Part shown: in pieces, positions 6,137-7,875 of the stretch
Position numbering within the stretch: the stretch's first letter is position 1
Layout: each line of letters starts with the position of its first letter
DNA from: Oscillospiraceae bacterium
GTDB lineage: Bacteria > Bacillota > Clostridia > Oscillospirales > Ruminococcaceae
DNA length: 7,875 bases
Assembly: GCA_017483405.1 (NCBI GenBank)
Contig: JAFUWP010000274.1
Span: 1-7,875, forward strand
Direction of reading: 5' to 3'
Made by a program: the position numbers and the translations under genes
The notes under the pieces: generated by a model
Databases searched by the model: none
What the model was told of the DNA's origin: nothing
What the model saw: the letters and a program-made list of their open reading frames with translations, nothing else

Positions 6137-7875
6137 ATGAAAAAAACAAGAAAACTATCCGCATTTCTGACCGCGCTCTGCCTGACCGGAACAATGCTTT
6201 CTGCTCTGCCCGTTACTGCCGAAGATACCGCTTATGCGACATACAGCTATGCGGTTATCGGCACGGATAACCAAAAAAATCCGGAAAAATATGTTTTCGC
6301 TGACAGTTCAGGCGATACTTGGTATACCAGTGCTGATTATTTCGATATGACACTTGCGGTCGGTGATATGATTACTATCAAAAATGCCATGCTTGGCGTT
6401 ACCTGCATTGAGGGGACAAATGACCTCTCTATTGATAAACTTGACGGATATTCAGCCGAAAAAACAGGCTCAGTCCTCGATAATCCAAAGACGGCAGAAT
6501 TCACCGTTCAGGAAATACAAACCGGAAGCCCGTTCGGAAACAGAATCTATCTGGAAAAAGACGGCATCCGGTATCATATCTTCACGGACTGGATTGAAAA
6601 AAATTATGCAGAATACAGCTATCTCGACTGGGATTCTGTTTCTGTCGGCGATACGGTGACTTGTATTCTTTATGATGATTATCCGGTTATCGGACTGAAT
6701 TCTGCTCTGCCGTTCGATGCACAGGAATTCTTTGTTGTCAAGGGCACTCATCACTCAGAAGAAGAAACTGCCATCCGTATGGATTATTACTATTATTATC
6801 CTGATTCATCCGTTAATACAAAATATCCGCACCGATATGTTTATTATACCGGCAATTTCGACAGCCTGAATCTCAGTTACGGCGATATTCTCCTTGCGGA
6901 CGGCGGTTTCACAACTGTTCAGGAAGAAACCACTAAGGCTTATGAACTGATTCTTGACGAGGGTACAACCCTTACCAAAGCCGGAAACTGCTCCGATTTT
7001 ATGGAATCCAAAAAACTGACTGTTACTTCTGCCTCTTATGACGGACATCCTCTTGAACCTTTTTTCAGTATCTGGACATATCACCTCACCGATACGGACG
7101 GCAACAGCTATTATTATTCTGAAAATTTATGGGGTTCTCTGTTCGATGTCGAAATCGGAGGTTATTCCGAAGGCGATACCGTCACATTCGCAGTATGGCA
7201 GGACAGTGCCATCATTCCGCTTTCAGAAGCCATTCCGCAGAAAACAGAATATGCTGTTATCGGCACGGATAATGCCGAACATCCGACAAAATACATCCTC
7301 GTGAACAACAAGGGCGAAACCTTCCTGACCGGTACGGATGCTTTTTCTGAAACATTCACCATCGGGGATGTAATTTCCATTCAGGATGCTGAAATTATTT
7401 CTACCTCTATGGCTGGAACAAATTCCCTCGGCATTGAACCGCAGGAAAATTATTCCGTTCAGAAAAACGGCTCGATTCTCGGAACTCCGCAGACAGCGGA
7501 ATTCACTGTCACATCCGTGCCCGATGTGGATTCCGGTATCAATTGCGCCGGACTCGAAAAGGATGGCAATCTGTATCAGATTTTTACTGACTGGATAGCA
7601 TCCGGCTCGGCCGAATACAGCTATCTCGACTGGGATTCCGTTTCCGTGGGCGATACTGTTACTTGTATTCTTTATGATAATTATCCCGTTATCGCAACGG
7701 AACTCGTTTCCGAAATCGAGAATCCCTATAACAGGTTCTTCATCGTCACCGATGCCGAAAACCATATCGCTGAATATTATTATCATATTGATGATGAAAT
7801 TCTGCATACGCCGGCGGATTTCCGGAATGTCTCCGAAGGCTGGAATATCAAGTTCGGCGATGTGCTCACCGTTGA
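6137..7875 (+). CDS. Large secreted repeat protein of unknown function, cut by window edge
   Basis: The frame opens at an ATG six bases after AAGGAGGA (6123-6130) and stays open for 579 codons to the end of the window, so the C-terminus is missing. Residues 1-28 are a type I signal peptide: KKTRK, a hydrophobic core and a likely cut after LPVTA. No lipobox is seen. Residues 37-371 form one repeat unit and 372 onward a second, offset by about 335 residues. Within each unit the order is an A subdomain opening YAVIGTDN (37, 372), a GTN turn (92, 427), a B subdomain with TAEFTV, IFTDW and LDWDSVSVGDTV (119-186, 453-519), and a third segment with FFVVK/FFIVT and a GD turn (198-255, 534-579). A further segment (310-362) has the same G-D-x-V pattern, so all may be copies of one beta-rich fold. 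Only four cysteines are seen in 551 mature residues. No dockerin, cohesin, sortase signal or catalytic motif is visible; adhesin or envelope scaffold are guesses. The small protein at 3927 is a single-module paralogue. Confidence 0.88.
   Translation, partial: MKKTRKLSAFLTALCLTGTMLSALPVTAEDTAYATYSYAVIGTDNQKNPEKYVFADSSGDTWYTSADYFDMTLAVGDMITIKNAMLGVTCIEGTNDLSIDKLDGYSAEKTGSVLDNPKTAEFTVQEIQTGSPFGNRIYLEKDGIRYHIFTDWIEKNYAEYSYLDWDSVSVGDTVTCILYDDYPVIGLNSALPFDAQEFFVVKGTHHSEEETAIRMDYYYYYPDSSVNTKYPHRYVYYTGNFDSLNLSYGDILLADGGFTTVQEETTKAYELILDEGTTLTKAGNCSDFMESKKLTVTSASYDGHPLEPFFSIWTYHLTDTDGNSYYYSENLWGSLFDVEIGGYSEGDTVTFAVWQDSAIIPLSEAIPQKTEYAVIGTDNAEHPTKYILVNNKGETFLTGTDAFSETFTIGDVISIQDAEIISTSMAGTNSLGIEPQENYSVQKNGSILGTPQTAEFTVTSVPDVDSGINCAGLEKDGNLYQIFTDWIASGSAEYSYLDWDSVSVGDTVTCILYDNYPVIATELVSEIENPYNRFFIVTDAENHIAEYYYHIDDEILHTPADFRNVSEGWNIKFGDVLTV
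6245..7249 (+). repeat. First long repeat unit (about 335 codons) of the secreted protein
   Basis: This stretch encodes residues 37-371. It is followed directly by a second unit starting with the same YAVIGTDN sequence. The A segments of the two units agree at about 22 of 50 residues by eye. The B core (residues 158-185) agrees with the second copy at 27 of 28 residues. Confidence 0.75.
7250..7875 (+). repeat. Second long repeat unit of the secreted protein, incomplete at window edge
   Basis: It encodes residues 372-579 and reaches the third segment (FFIVT...FGDVLTV) before the sequence ends. Its B core (about 7610-7693) differs from the first copy (about 6608-6691) at eight of 84 bases. Seven of these are silent third-position changes. 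Confidence 0.75.

Noticed and set aside
7223..7807. 194-codon open frame on the minus strand
   Set aside because: It is antisense to the second repeat unit. Similar antisense frames occur opposite the first unit because the repeats share sequence.
6137..7875. Repeats considered as a cellulosome component (dockerin or cohesin) given the likely organism
   Set aside because: No calcium-binding dockerin loops (DxNxDGxxxxxD) or cohesin-like features are visible in the part seen; the missing C-terminus could still hold one.

Overview
The window looks like chromosomal DNA of a Gram-positive gut or rumen Firmicute, most like a Ruminococcus-type member of the Oscillospiraceae. This is inferred from strong AGGAGG-type ribosome binding sites, sigma-A promoters with TATAAT -10 boxes, AT-rich intergenic DNA, a membrane-anchored VanY-type carboxypeptidase and a large secreted repeat protein. 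No rRNA, tRNA, CRISPR array or phage structural gene is visible.

Layout from left to right. (1) Bases 1-55 hold the first 18 codons of a tnpB-like gene of the IS200/IS605 superfamily on the minus strand, with a consensus promoter and a C/G-rich hairpin typical of an insertion-sequence end. (2) A compact minus-strand operon runs from a promoter near 3770 down to a terminator at 175-208. It encodes a 46-residue single-helix membrane peptide (found here by hand), a 526-residue FAD-dependent oxidoreductase related to UDP-galactopyranose mutase and amine oxidases, and a 578-residue polytopic membrane protein resembling GT-C glycosyltransferases. The last two genes overlap in TAATG. The set suggests an uncharacterised step in making a cell-surface glycoconjugate. 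(3) At 3927 on the plus strand is a small protein of unknown function, convergent with (4) a membrane-anchored, Big2-containing D,D-carboxypeptidase on the minus strand (4460-5737). A hairpin terminator lies between them. (5) From 6137 to the end of the window a large secreted protein runs off the edge. It is built from divergent repeats of the same module that makes up the small protein at 3927.

The main undescribed item is this module family. The leaderless one-module protein at 3927 and the exported multi-module protein at 6137 share GTN, TAE, IFT, VG/EG and D-[FY]-PV signatures. Their upstream regions also share a 15-base promoter-like motif (GTTYCGGTTGTTATA) preceded by a small CAGA/TCTG inverted repeat. 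I recognise no named domain for the module, so its function is open. Its position on both sides of a peptidoglycan carboxypeptidase suggests a cell-envelope role, but that is inference only.
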